The notes beneath the pieces are model-generated. The model ran no database searches, was not told the origin of the DNA, and saw nothing but the letters and a program-made list of their open reading frames with translations. The position numbers and the translations under genes were made by a program. Positions 15,420-23,175 of a stretch of 26,730 nucleotides of DNA are shown here, in pieces (position 1 is the first letter of the stretch; the number at the start of each line of letters is the position of its first letter). Source of the DNA: Promethearchaeota archaeon (GTDB lineage: Archaea; Asgardarchaeota; Lokiarchaeia; Sigynarchaeales; SOKP01). The stretch lies in the NCBI GenBank assembly GCA_030620005.1, contig JAUXAJ010000032.1, positions 1 through 26,730 of the forward strand, written 5' to 3'.

Positions 15420-16250
15420 TTAGGATTTTGTTAAAATTTTATTTAAAATCGGTATTAACACACCCAACAAAATAGTCTCGTAATATTTAAATGATCGGGT
15501 CGACCTTTCTATTACCAACAAATCAGGACTAAATTTAGAAAATTTAGCTTTAAATCTTTTTAAATTCTTATTGCTTTTTACAATATTCGATTTTTTACTG
15601 AAAATGAAGTGAAGAGTGGGGGTTAAGTCTCTGAGTTTTAGAATCTCTAAAATCTTTTTTTGATTAACAAAATTAATGTGAGGATTAATTAGTATCATCC
15701 CTTTATTGTTTGAATCTGATATCAGTGGATTTAGCGATAAAAATGATTTTGAGCAATTAATAATGTAATAAGTAGAATTTAAAAACATACCCTGTTCTTT
15801 TAAAAAATTTTGTATTGAGTTTATAATTTTTTTTTTTTCTTCTGGTTTCAAGGCGTCTAGAAGACCGCAAGAAGAGCAGAGAGATATCTTCAGTTTCAAG
15901 TTAAGTACATTGAATCCATTGCTAACTATACCCTCTGTTAAAATGTGAACTAATCTCTTTTTATAATTTGTTCTAATTATTACTATTAATGGTATGCTCT
16001 GGCTTTTTTCTAACAAATTTGTTTTTTTAACCAAGTTCCATTTTTTAACCTTTATTTTCGTGCCTTTTAGAATGTTATCGGATATCTTAAAATTTAATTG
16101 TATGATTCCTTCATTGGAGAAGGAAGATCTCCACCGGAAACCTAATTTGAAGATTTTCACGCCGATTAATAATACAATTAAAAGGATTATGATAATAGAA
16201 TCTATGTAAACCCAATCTAATCTAAATATCCAATAATATTCAGTATCCAT
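15420..16250 (-). CDS. Membrane-anchored protein, possible degenerate alpha/beta hydrolase
   Basis: 276 aa from ATG, with one N-terminal transmembrane helix at about 16-35 (DSIIIILLIVLLIGVKIFKL). The rest looks like an alternating alpha/beta domain. Segments such as IPLIVIIRTNYKKRLVHILTEGIVSNGFNVLNL have the spacing of an alpha/beta-hydrolase start, but I see no G-x-S-x-G nucleophile elbow, so it would be inactive if related. Possible topology: N-terminus outside, domain in the cytosol. It starts one base after the cutA stop, so it is cotranscribed. Confidence 0.6.
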   Translation of the reverse strand: MDTEYYWIFRLDWVYIDSIIIILLIVLLIGVKIFKLGFRWRSSFSNEGIIQLNFKISDNILKGTKIKVKKWNLVKKTNLLEKSQSIPLIVIIRTNYKKRLVHILTEGIVSNGFNVLNLKLKISLCSSCGLLDALKPEEKKKIINSIQNFLKEQGMFLNSTYYIINCSKSFLSLNPLISDSNNKGMILINPHINFVNQKKILEILKLRDLTPTLHFIFSKKSNIVKSNKNLKRFKAKFSKFSPDLLVIERSTRSFKYYETILLGVLIPILNKILTKS

Positions 16251-16251
16251 C

Positions 16252-16566
16252 CTATTTTACTACTTCCTTAATCCAATTTAAGTACGAGAAAGATCCTTTA
16301 TTTATCTCAAACCCAATGCATTCTGGTGTTTCGTAACTATGGATTGAATTTATTTCTTGAATCAAACTATCACTTTTTTCTTCGGTAGTTTTAATTATTA
16401 ATATATGTTCACCGTCTTCCTCGATTTTTCCTTTCCATTCGTATATAGAAATAACATTTTGGATTATGTTGACACATGCAGCTAGTTTTTTCTCGACTAA
16501 ATGCCGTGCAATTTTTTTTCCTTCTTCAATATCAGAAATGGTCACTAAAAATAAATAACAACGCAT
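16252..16566 (-). CDS. cutA: CutA1 divalent-cation tolerance protein
   Basis: 104 aa from the ATG at 16566 (MRCYLFLVT); a GTG five codons earlier is less likely. It has all the family hallmarks: VEKKLAACVNI, YEWKGKIEEDGE, IIKTTEEK, and IHSYETPEC near the C-terminus. CutA1 forms a compact, very stable ferredoxin-like trimer in the cytosol. A link with divalent metals is known in bacteria, but its archaeal role is unclear. It is first of the minus-strand run down to 12989. AT palindromes sit upstream at 16613-16640. Confidence 0.93.
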   Translation of the reverse strand: MRCYLFLVTISDIEEGKKIARHLVEKKLAACVNIIQNVISIYEWKGKIEEDGEHILIIKTTEEKSDSLIQEINSIHSYETPECIGFEINKGSFSYLNWIKEVVK

Positions 16567-16612
16567 TTTTCTATCTCTCACTCTCTTTTATTTATAGAGT
16601 CAAAATATTAAA

Positions 16613-16640
16613 TTATTAATTAATAATGATTTATTAATAA
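16613..16640. repeat. AT palindromes upstream of cutA
   Basis: TTATTAATTAATAA (16613-16626) is a perfect 14-bp palindrome, and TTATTAATAA (16631-16640) is a second, shorter one. They lie about 47-74 bases before the cutA start and may be an operator, but low complexity makes chance plausible. Confidence 0.3.
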
Positions 16641-16661
16641 TAAAGTAAAAAAATTCTTGGA

Positions 16662-17076
16662 TCAACTATACCCGTTTCCCTCGCTTTCTTGCCTTAGTTT
16701 TCTCTCTCGTTTATTTCTTACATATCTAATCTTACAATCTCTTACTACTTCTTTAAGAGCCTCAACATTCACGATTTTATATTCTCTATTGATTTCCCTG
16801 TAAACATGTGTATTTTTTAATTACATATCTTTCTCTGAAGTAGTAAGCGAAAAATTATCGTTGTTTAAAATGGACCAGATTACAGATTGTCTCGTTTTTT
16901 CGTTTGGCGCCTATTGTCTTAATTCCTAACTTTATCGCATTATCAACTAAAAAAATTACTCTTCGATATTCTTTTATACTCCGATTGGATTTTTATAGTG
17001 TAATTCGATATTTTTCTGTAATATGATATTTTCTTTGTATCTTTGTAACTATACGAAAATGATAAGAAATATTCAT
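16662..17076 (-). pseudogene. Broken gene of unknown function
   Basis: Protein-like sequence runs through this 415-base gap but is interrupted. After an ATG at 17076 the frame meets TAA at 16993-16995. It continues as KEYRRVIFLVDNAIKLGIKTIGAKR, then shifts frame near a run of six A around 16893, reads RQSVIWSILNNDNFSLTTSEKDM, hits TAA, and continues as THVYREINREYKIVNVEAL to a stop at 16662. The whole would be roughly 125-135 aa, basic, perhaps DNA-binding. A 17-nt segment (16974-16990) can be drawn as a weak BHB intron that joins another upstream frame, but the later defects are unexplained. The simplest reading is a pseudogene. Confidence 0.45.
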
Positions 17077-17166
17077 GGTGTTTTTAAAAGTAATTATAAA
17101 TATATTTATTTATATTATAAATAAAAAGAATATGAATGATGAAAATAAAATGATGCTAAAAAATAT

Positions 17167-17174
17167 AGGAGGTG
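17167..17174 (+). promoter_or_regulatory. Shine-Dalgarno site of the longin-like gene
   Basis: AGGAGGTG matches the anti-SD of archaeal 16S rRNA. It lies six bases before ATT 17181. The only standard start codon in this frame nearby, GTG 17172, overlaps the SD itself, so the site favours initiation at ATT. Confidence 0.6.
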
Positions 17175-17180
17175 TACTCA

Positions 17181-17969
17181 ATTTTACATAATGTCTACCT
17201 GATTCATCAACTGACGGGTAAGTTTCGTCAGATCTAACCTGAGAGACACCGACTCTGTCTGATACATAGAAAATATGGTAGCATTGAATTTAATCAAGAT
17301 TTAGTGTCCGGATTTTTGACTGCACTTAAAGACTTTTCAGTTGAGTTCTCGAAAGGATCAGGTGAACTCAAGATCATAGGTTGTTGATAATATTTATCAA
17401 TAAGTGAAAACATGCAGATTTTTTATTTGCTGTTAGTCTTTAAGGAAGGTGTATTAATTACTGCCGCAGCAGACAAGAACGACGACGCTAAGGTGTGCCA
17501 CAAGGCTTTAAGCGATGTAATCGACAAGTTTGTTGGACAGTTTGGTAATATCATCGAAAATTGGTCTGGCGACATTAGAATTTTTAAAGATTTTGAGAAA
17601 GTTATTGACGATATCTTAGAAGTTGGAAAGGTTGCTGAATTTCCTCTAAAATTACCCATATTAAAAATTTACAAAAAAGATTTTCTCAAGTCTCAAGCAC
17701 GGTTGATGAAAAAGGGATTAGTTTTGTCTGAAGACGATTTACGCAAGGTCAGCGACAAAAAACCAGTATGGACAGCCAAAAAACTACCTCGACAGGTAAT
17801 TAATCAAGGAATTTTAAGCGAAAAAGAGTACGAAATCGCTCATTTGGCCGATGGTTTTCACACAGTTGAAGAGATTGCCGAAGAATCAGGTACTCCAGAA
17901 TCTGAAATCACAAGAATCATCGCAAGATTAGACCAATTAGAGTTGTTAAAATTCATTGAAATAAAATGA
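17181..17969 (+). CDS. Longin-like plus winged-helix protein, split by two mini-introns
   Basis: Exons 17181-17220, 17254-17385 and 17404-17969 give 245 aa. The N-terminal domain (about 1-110) has the longin/roadblock-like order: strands VYLIHQLTG and ICLIHRKYGS, helix NQDLVSGFLTALKDFSVEF, strands GELKIIG and MQIFYLLLVF-EGVLITAAAD, helix KVCHKALSDVIDKFVGQF. A linker leads to a C-terminal winged helix (LSEKEYEIAHLADGFHTVEEIAEESGT region). In Asgard archaea such longin and roadblock domains are linked with small GTPases, so a regulatory scaffold role is plausible. Unspliced DNA stops at TAA inside intron 1 and at TGA-TAA inside intron 2; the ATG at 17412 would start within the domain. The start is probably ATT 17181, placed by the SD at 17167-17174. 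Confidence 0.8.
17221..17253 (+). other. 33-nt bulge-helix-bulge intron 1 of the longin-like gene
   Basis: Removal joins CTG ACG GGT A to TC TGT CTG ATA CAT, giving LTGICLIHRKYG, the sequence expected for the domain. The central helix pairs 17215-17217 with 17249-17251, plus a G17218/A17248 mismatch. Bulges are 17219-17221 (TAA) and 17252-17254 (ACT), each cut after the second base. The intron stem pairs GTTTC 17222-17226 with GAGAC 17243-17247, then TCAG 17228-17231 with CTGA 17239-17242 around a 7-nt loop. The outer helix is irregular: two wobbles, then ATCA 17206-17209 with TGAT 17260-17263 in the same register. The intron contains the in-frame TAA (17235-17237). Confidence 0.82.
17386..17403 (+). 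other. 18-nt probable bulge-helix-bulge intron 2 of the longin-like gene
   Basis: The central helix pairs GTTG 17380-17383 fully with CAAT 17398-17401 (one G-U). Bulges are TTG 17384-17386 and AAG 17402-17404. The intron stem pairs 17387-17390 with 17394-17397 around a TAT loop. Cutting after the second bulge base removes 18 nt, deletes the in-frame TGA and TAA, and yields KIIGCCENMQIFY. The outer helix is weak (G17379-T17405 only, plus scattered pairs), and a continuous 10-bp hairpin (17381-17403) competes. Confidence 0.6.
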
Positions 17970-18079
17970 AAATTGTATATTTATTCTCTATACCTAATTT
18001 TTTTAATATTTTTAATTTCACAAATTAAAATGTGCCTCGCAAAAAATTATAATATCTTTGAAGATACTATTAAATCCTC

Positions 18080-18090
18080 ATATATTTAAA
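18080..18090 (+). promoter_or_regulatory. TATA box of rtcB
   Basis: ATATATTTAAA lies about 50 bases before the rtcB ATG. rtcB therefore likely has its own promoter, separate from the longin-like gene 166 bases upstream. Confidence 0.45.
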
Positions 18091-18135
18091 TGATAAAATT
18101 TATGAAAATAAAAGAATTTAATAATGTAGATTAAG

Positions 18136-19608
18136 ATGATTGTAAAGAAATTTAAGGAAAATATATATGAAATTGCCCCAAAAACCATTATGGTAAGAAT
18201 TCAAGGCAAAATAGAGAAATTTGAGATGAGAGTGCCAGTAAAGATCTACGCCAACGAATATATTTTGGAGAAGATCAAATTAGATAGAACATTGGAACAA
18301 ATATGTAATGTGGCTTGTTTACCCGGAATTAAGAGACACGCCATAGCACTCGCAGATGCTCATCAAGGTTATGGTTTTTGTATTGGAGGGGTTGCTGGAA
18401 CGGATGCGGAAACAGGAATGGTATCGCCTGGAGGGGTAGGCTATGATATTAACTGTGGTGTGAGGCTTCTTCGCACGAATTTGCATTTAAACGATGTTAA
18501 AGAAAAACTTCCAAATTTATTAGATTCAATTTTCAAAAATATTCCAAGTGGTTTAGGTTCTAAAGGAAAATTAAACATCAATTATGCCGAATTCGATAAA
18601 GTTTTAAATGATGGATTAAATTGGGCATATGAAAATAGCTACGCTCTTGAAGAAGACCTTAACCATTGTGAAGAAAATGGTTTTTTAAAAGAAGCTGATG
18701 CCAGTTTGGTCTCACAAAAAGCAAAACAAAGAGCAATAAAACAACTCGGGTCATTAGGCAGTGGAAATCATTTCCTTGAAATCCAGAAGGTTGATAAAAT
18801 TTATAACGAAAAAATTGCTAAAAAATTAGGAATTTTAGATAAAAATCAAGTTTCTATCATGATTCATACAGGAAGCAGAGCATTAGGTCACCAAGTTTGC
18901 ACTGATTCCTTACGAAATATTGAAGTTGCCATGAAAAAATACAACATCAAAGTCCCTGATAGAGAATTAGCGTGCGTGCCTGCCAATACTCAGGAAGCTA
19001 AAAATTATTTAAGTCAGATGGCGTGTGCGGCAAATTTTGGATTTTGTAACCGCCAACTAATAACACATTGGATACGAGAGTCGTTCCAAAATATTTTAAA
19101 AAAAGACCTTGACGCGTTAGATTTACACTTAGTGTATGGTGTTTGTCATAACATTCTAAAAATTGAAGAGCACGAAGTTGATGGAAAAAAAATGAAATTA
19201 AACATTCATCGCAAGGGCGCTACAAGAGCTTTTCCACCCGAACATCCGGACATCCCCCAAGATTATAAAAAGATTGGACAACCTGTGTTAATTCCTGGAA
19301 CAATGGGTTCCGCTTCTTATCTATGCGTTGGCAAACCTATGGCAATGGAACTTTCTTTTGGTTCAACTGCGCACGGTTCGGGAAGAATAATGTCGCGCAC
19401 TAAGGCAAAGAAACAGTTTTGGGGCAAGCAAGTAAGCGAAGATTTAGCTAAAAAAGGGATATTAGTAAAAGCAATGTCGATGAAAGTAATCGCTGAAGAA
19501 GCTCCAGGTGCTTATAAAGATATAGATCAAGTAGTGGCTGTAAGCCATGATTTAGGTATAATAGAAAAAATTGTTAGATTAGTTCCTATTGGAGTTGTTA
19601 AAGGATAA
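18136..19608 (+). CDS. rtcB: RNA-splicing ligase RtcB
   Basis: 490 aa from ATG, full length and without an intein. RtcB joins RNA ends with 2',3'-cyclic phosphate to 5'-OH ends using GTP and Mn2+. It is the archaeal ligase for exons released by the BHB-cutting tRNA endonuclease. Motifs in order: ALADAHQGYGFCIGGVAG, GGVGYDINCGVRLLRT (metal-binding Asp and Cys), LGSGNHFLEIQ, IMIHTGSRALGHQV, VYGVCHNILKIEEH, HRKGATRAFPP (His of the guanylylation region), MGSASYLCVG, GSTAHGSGRIMSR and, near the C-terminus, EEAPGAYKDIDQVV. It is transcribed towards archease, its activator, and lies directly downstream of a gene with two predicted BHB introns. Confidence 0.97.
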   Translation: MIVKKFKENIYEIAPKTIMVRIQGKIEKFEMRVPVKIYANEYILEKIKLDRTLEQICNVACLPGIKRHAIALADAHQGYGFCIGGVAGTDAETGMVSPGGVGYDINCGVRLLRTNLHLNDVKEKLPNLLDSIFKNIPSGLGSKGKLNINYAEFDKVLNDGLNWAYENSYALEEDLNHCEENGFLKEADASLVSQKAKQRAIKQLGSLGSGNHFLEIQKVDKIYNEKIAKKLGILDKNQVSIMIHTGSRALGHQVCTDSLRNIEVAMKKYNIKVPDRELACVPANTQEAKNYLSQMACAANFGFCNRQLITHWIRESFQNILKKDLDALDLHLVYGVCHNILKIEEHEVDGKKMKLNIHRKGATRAFPPEHPDIPQDYKKIGQPVLIPGTMGSASYLCVGKPMAMELSFGSTAHGSGRIMSRTKAKKQFWGKQVSEDLAKKGILVKAMSMKVIAEEAPGAYKDIDQVVAVSHDLGIIEKIVRLVPIGVVKG

Positions 19609-19687
19609 AAATAAATATTAAAATTCTTAAATTCCTTTTCTAATTTTTATCACAACAAATCTAATGCGAATTTAAACGCTTTAAATA

Positions 19688-20125
19688 TCAAACATCAAAC
19701 ACAATGCGTATTTCAATGTTATCATTGCTTTCTTCTATATTCATGAACGAATATGTAATGCCTTTGACTTCAATACCTATCTCGTGCTTATTTTTATCAA
19801 ATATTTCTCCTTTTATTATTGCTTCTAATTTGTATTCATCGATTTCCTTTTTAAGTGTAAGCACTTTCACCTCACTAAATATTAATTCTTCTACATCGAA
19901 AATATAGAGGAATTCAGAAAGAAAATCAAATAGTAATGCTTCTTTATCCTCAGCTTCAATTTTTATTTTTTTTACTGTCCTAGGAGTAATTAACGCTAAA
20001 TTTGGAGAAATAGTTGTCATCAAAGCCAATGCAGTTTGCGAAAACACTTCTTCTAAGTTATTACCCCAACTTCTGACGGCTACATCAGCAGTATGGTCTT
20101 CAAAAACAAATCCTGCTTCTTTCAT
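19688..20125 (-). CDS. Archease, RtcB cofactor
   Basis: 145 aa from ATG, typical length. Archease speeds RtcB guanylylation and widens its substrate use. It begins FVFEDHTADVAVRSWGNNLEEVF, with the conserved D-H-T-A-D (metal-binding Asp), followed by the middle EALLFDFLSEFLYIFDVEELIF and a C-terminal strand EVKGITYSFMNIEE ending IRIVFDV with the conserved terminal acidic residue. It is convergent with rtcB, 79 bases apart; the gap shows nothing clear. Together the two form an exon-ligation module. Confidence 0.95.
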   Translation of the reverse strand: MKEAGFVFEDHTADVAVRSWGNNLEEVFSQTALALMTTISPNLALITPRTVKKIKIEAEDKEALLFDFLSEFLYIFDVEELIFSEVKVLTLKKEIDEYKLEAIIKGEIFDKNKHEIGIEVKGITYSFMNIEESNDNIEIRIVFDV

Positions 20126-20230
20126 TTTATCTTGAAACCTTAATAACTTCGGATCTAATTTACAATAAATATCTCTTTCAATTTAAACAATTTCATTGTA
20201 GTTTAAAACCATTATTTCTAAATTCTTAAC

Positions 20231-20743
20231 ATGTATACAACTATACCTGAAGAAATCTTTTTTAAAAAAATACTAACAATTAAAAAGAAATATTCCAAGC
20301 GAGAGATAAACCTACACAATTACTTTTACAGCAAGACAAAAATCTATCCCAAAAACGTGATAATTGTCAGAAACTTTGTTTTTTTTTTTGTAGATAAAGA
20401 ATTTTATTTTCGAACTAAAATGTTTTTAAAAGCTTTTCGCAAAGATTTGAAAAAAAAAACTATGATAATTAGCCACCAGAAGATCTTGATCAACCTAATA
20501 TTTAGTTTTTTTCCGGATATTTACATACATGATATTAAGTTAGAATTTAATGAAAACTTGGGATTGAAGGAGGTTAAAATATATTTTTTATCTTTTGAAG
20601 AGAGAGGTATTGCTGTCGGCACGAGCGGAGAGTATATTAAAGCCGTGAATGAATTTTTTGAAAAAAATATTGTTTTTGAAGAACTCACCTGTCCCATAAA
20701 AGTAACTTGTGAGTTGTGTGAATTAGAAAAAACTAAGTGGTAG
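20231..20743 (+). CDS. KH-domain protein, NusA-like
   Basis: 170 aa from ATG. The middle shows a first, degenerate KH-like unit (YPKNVIIVRNFVFFFVDKE, then a helix). A second unit has IHDIKLEFNENLGLKEVKIYFL and FEERGIAVGTSGEYIKAVNEFFEK; RGIAVGTSGEYIK matches the G-x-x-G loop of NusA-type KH domains that bind RNA. The C-terminus carries three cysteines in CPIKVTCELCELEK, perhaps a metal or redox site. This fits the archaeal NusA-like KH proteins linked to transcription or RNA handling, but the assignment to that exact family is tentative. It is divergent from archease (105 bases) and convergent with carS (7 bases between stops). Confidence 0.6.
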   Translation: MYTTIPEEIFFKKILTIKKKYSKREINLHNYFYSKTKIYPKNVIIVRNFVFFFVDKEFYFRTKMFLKAFRKDLKKKTMIISHQKILINLIFSFFPDIYIHDIKLEFNENLGLKEVKIYFLSFEERGIAVGTSGEYIKAVNEFFEKNIVFEELTCPIKVTCELCELEKTKW

Positions 20744-20750
20744 ATTCAAA

Positions 20751-21491
20751 CTACCAAGGAACATCTTTTAAGCCGAATAAGTATGCGATTGTATTAGCTA
20801 TAAGGCTAACTGCCGGTGTTAATAATATTAAAAAAATTATTATATTAATGTCGGGAACTATAAAAATTGTTGGAAAAATAATAGCTGGAATTGATAATAT
20901 TATTATTGAAAATATTGCGAAGTCTAATTGATCAATCACCCAAAAAGGTTCTCCACTATCAAAATTGAATCTCCTTTTTAAAAAGGAACCGATTAAATCT
21001 CCAATTGCGGCTCCATACGAGCATAAAGCTATTCTTATGATTATTGAAAGGAATCCCATCGTTCCACCAATGAAATAATATTCATAATAATAAATATCTG
21101 AATAAATCACGTAATGACCGAGTTCAGCTCCTTCAACTTGAATTTCCAAGATGTTTGACCAAAAAACTTGAAATAGGAAAAAAAGAAAGATTGAAATAGG
21201 TATTCCAATGATTAAAGGACCAAAAATTAACCCCTTCCAAGTCTTATGATCTCCAAGTATTCTTTTACCGTCCCTCCAATTTTTTCCGCCATCTATCGGT
21301 TTACCTCCACCTAAAATGACCATCCCCGCGTTAGAAATATAACCTGGCACGATAAAAAGTAAAGAAAATAGTAAAAGAGCGATCCAATCAGCCCAGGAAT
21401 AAAGAATTGATATTACTAAAAAATCTATTAAGATCAAGCATGCAAAAAATACAGTAAGTCTTAACGCAATTTTTGTATTTTTTTTTTTCAT
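20751..21491 (-). CDS. carS: CDP-archaeol synthase
   Basis: 246 aa from the ATG at 21491; a TTG 15 codons earlier (21536) is also open. This integral membrane enzyme activates unsaturated archaetidic acid with CTP to give CDP-archaeol, the common precursor of archaeal polar lipids. About five hydrophobic helices are visible. Between them lie the conserved cytosolic motif GGKNWRDGKRILGDHKTWKG and, further on, GAAIGDLIGSFLKRRFNFDSGEPFWVIDQLDF, both diagnostic of the family. It is divergent from cdc6. Confidence 0.93.
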   Translation of the reverse strand: MKKKNTKIALRLTVFFACLILIDFLVISILYSWADWIALLLFSLLFIVPGYISNAGMVILGGGKPIDGGKNWRDGKRILGDHKTWKGLIFGPLIIGIPISIFLFFLFQVFWSNILEIQVEGAELGHYVIYSDIYYYEYYFIGGTMGFLSIIIRIALCSYGAAIGDLIGSFLKRRFNFDSGEPFWVIDQLDFAIFSIIILSIPAIIFPTIFIVPDINIIIFLILLTPAVSLIANTIAYLFGLKDVPW

Positions 21492-21536
21492 TTCATCCTT
21501 TTCCTCTACTCTTGTTTCTTCCCTATGGGCTGGCAA

Positions 21537-21858
21537 AATTTGTTAAGCTCCTAATGTGTAGAATATATCTTAAGAATTAGTACTATTTATTAAAATATTC
21601 GTTTAAATAAATTTTTTTTTAATTCTTAAAAAAGATTTAATTTTCACTTAATAATATTGCTCGATAAATAACAATCTTTTAAAACCCCGACATTAATATT
21701 ATTAATTACTGATATGTCATATCGATTATTTATTAAAAAATTAACACGGCTTCATTAATTTGTCGGTTAACACAAAACTTTTTATATTCGATCGAAATAT
21801 TATTATTCATGCAATCGAAATTATTTTTAATGAAAAAAATTCGAGTGGAGAAAAATTG
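21537..21858. other. Intergenic region, candidate replication origin
   Basis: About 320 very AT-rich bases without a gene, between carS and cdc6. CCGAC-ATTAAT (21687-21697) and its inverted relative ATTAAT-TTGTCGG (21754-21766) flank 56 bases that contain the perfect palindrome GATATG-T-CATATC (21711-21723). Archaeal origins often lie directly upstream of orc1/cdc6, with inverted binding sites around an AT-rich unwinding element. I cannot match the repeats to a known ORB sequence. Promoters for both divergent genes must also lie here. Confidence 0.4.
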
Positions 21859-23175
21859 ATGAAAAGTCCCAATAATAAAGATGACAAATTTAATATTGAT
21901 CACTTCTATAAAGATTATCTTAAAGGACCTAAAATCTTTAAAAATAGGAGTGCTTTAGAACCCTCTTTTATTCCTGATGTTCTCCCACATAGAGATAAGG
22001 AGATTGAACAAATAGCACAAAAAACGGCTTGTGCGTTAATAGGAGACGCTCCTCCAAACTTTTTATGTTATGGAATGACCGGAACTGGAAAAACTGCCAC
22101 GCTTAGATATGTATCCCAAAAATTGGCACAACAAAACTTAGAATCTCAACCATGGTGGATATACATTAATTGTAACATTGTGTCAACACCATATCGCATT
22201 TTAGCTCATATTTATAACACGATAATTTTTTCGACAGGTCTTCCCAAAATTCCTCCTACAGGTCTTCCTAAAGATGTGATATTCAAATCCCTTCTTGGAT
22301 TATTGGACAAGACCGTTGGAAATTCAATATGTTTCTTGGTTTTGGATGAGATAGACATTTTAGTTGGGAAGAAAGGCAATGAAATTTTGTATGACCTTAC
22401 TAGATTGAACGAGAATTTGGATAATTGTAGAACGGCATTAATAGGGATTTCAAATAAATTAAATTTTAAAGAAAACCTCGATCCAAGAGTGCTTTCAAGT
22501 TTAGGAGAAGAGCCGTCCATTGTTTTTCCTGTATATAACGCTAACGAGCTTGCAGATATTCTTAGAGAAAGAGCAAAGATTACGTTTTTTGAAGGGAAAT
22601 TAGAAGACGATGTTATCCGATTATGTGCTGCTTTAGCCGCAAAAGAACACGGTGACGCAAGAAAAGCTCTGCAATTACTAAGAAAAGCTGGAGAATTAAC
22701 AGAAAGAGCTCAAAACAAGAGGATCACTGAAAGATTTGTTTATGGTGCTCAAAAGGAGTTAGAACGAGATCATGTCATAGAATATATTCAAGGCATGCCG
22801 CTTCAAGCTCAATTGGTTTTAACAGCAATATTTTTAATCTCGAAATTTGAACCAGAGCACGTGATAATTACCGGTCATGTGTGTGATGTTCATTCAGAGA
22901 TTTCTAACAAAATTCCAGGTGTAAGGCAATTAACGAGAAGGAGAATAAGTGATTATATAAACGAATTGGCTTTAGCGGGGATCATTTCTACTGAAGTAAA
23001 ATCAATGGGATTCCATGGGAGAACAACTATTATCAGAATCAATATAGAAATGGAACTCTTAAACGGTGTATTAAGCGAAAATGATAAAATTAGGAATCTA
23101 CTGAATTATAAGCCAATTCTATTACAATCTGATAAGGTTAAAATAAAAAATAATGTTTTTAAGAAATTAGTCTAA
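21859..23175 (+). CDS. cdc6: Orc1/Cdc6 replication initiator
   Basis: 438 aa from the ATG at 21859, chosen because GGAG (21847-21850) lies eight bases upstream; the frame is open another 33 codons to a TTG. It is the origin-binding AAA+ ATPase that marks origins and recruits MCM. Walker A is GMTGTGKT (about 72-79) and Walker B is FLVLDEID (about 159-166). ISNKLNF (sensor 1) and GDARKALQLLRKAGE (sensor 2) follow. A C-terminal winged helix (about 340-420, TRRRISDYINELALAGIISTE) binds DNA. Its stop overlaps the convergent DUF2240-SWIM gene by four bases. Confidence 0.95.
   Translation: MKSPNNKDDKFNIDHFYKDYLKGPKIFKNRSALEPSFIPDVLPHRDKEIEQIAQKTACALIGDAPPNFLCYGMTGTGKTATLRYVSQKLAQQNLESQPWWIYINCNIVSTPYRILAHIYNTIIFSTGLPKIPPTGLPKDVIFKSLLGLLDKTVGNSICFLVLDEIDILVGKKGNEILYDLTRLNENLDNCRTALIGISNKLNFKENLDPRVLSSLGEEPSIVFPVYNANELADILRERAKITFFEGKLEDDVIRLCAALAAKEHGDARKALQLLRKAGELTERAQNKRITERFVYGAQKELERDHVIEYIQGMPLQAQLVLTAIFLISKFEPEHVIITGHVCDVHSEISNKIPGVRQLTRRRISDYINELALAGIISTEVKSMGFHGRTTIIRINIEMELLNGVLSENDKIRNLLNYKPILLQSDKVKIKNNVFKKLV

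Noticed and set aside
17412..17969. ATG at 17412 as the true start of the longin-like gene
   Set aside because: It would start within the domain and ignore 230 bases of conserved-looking coding sequence with its own Shine-Dalgarno site.
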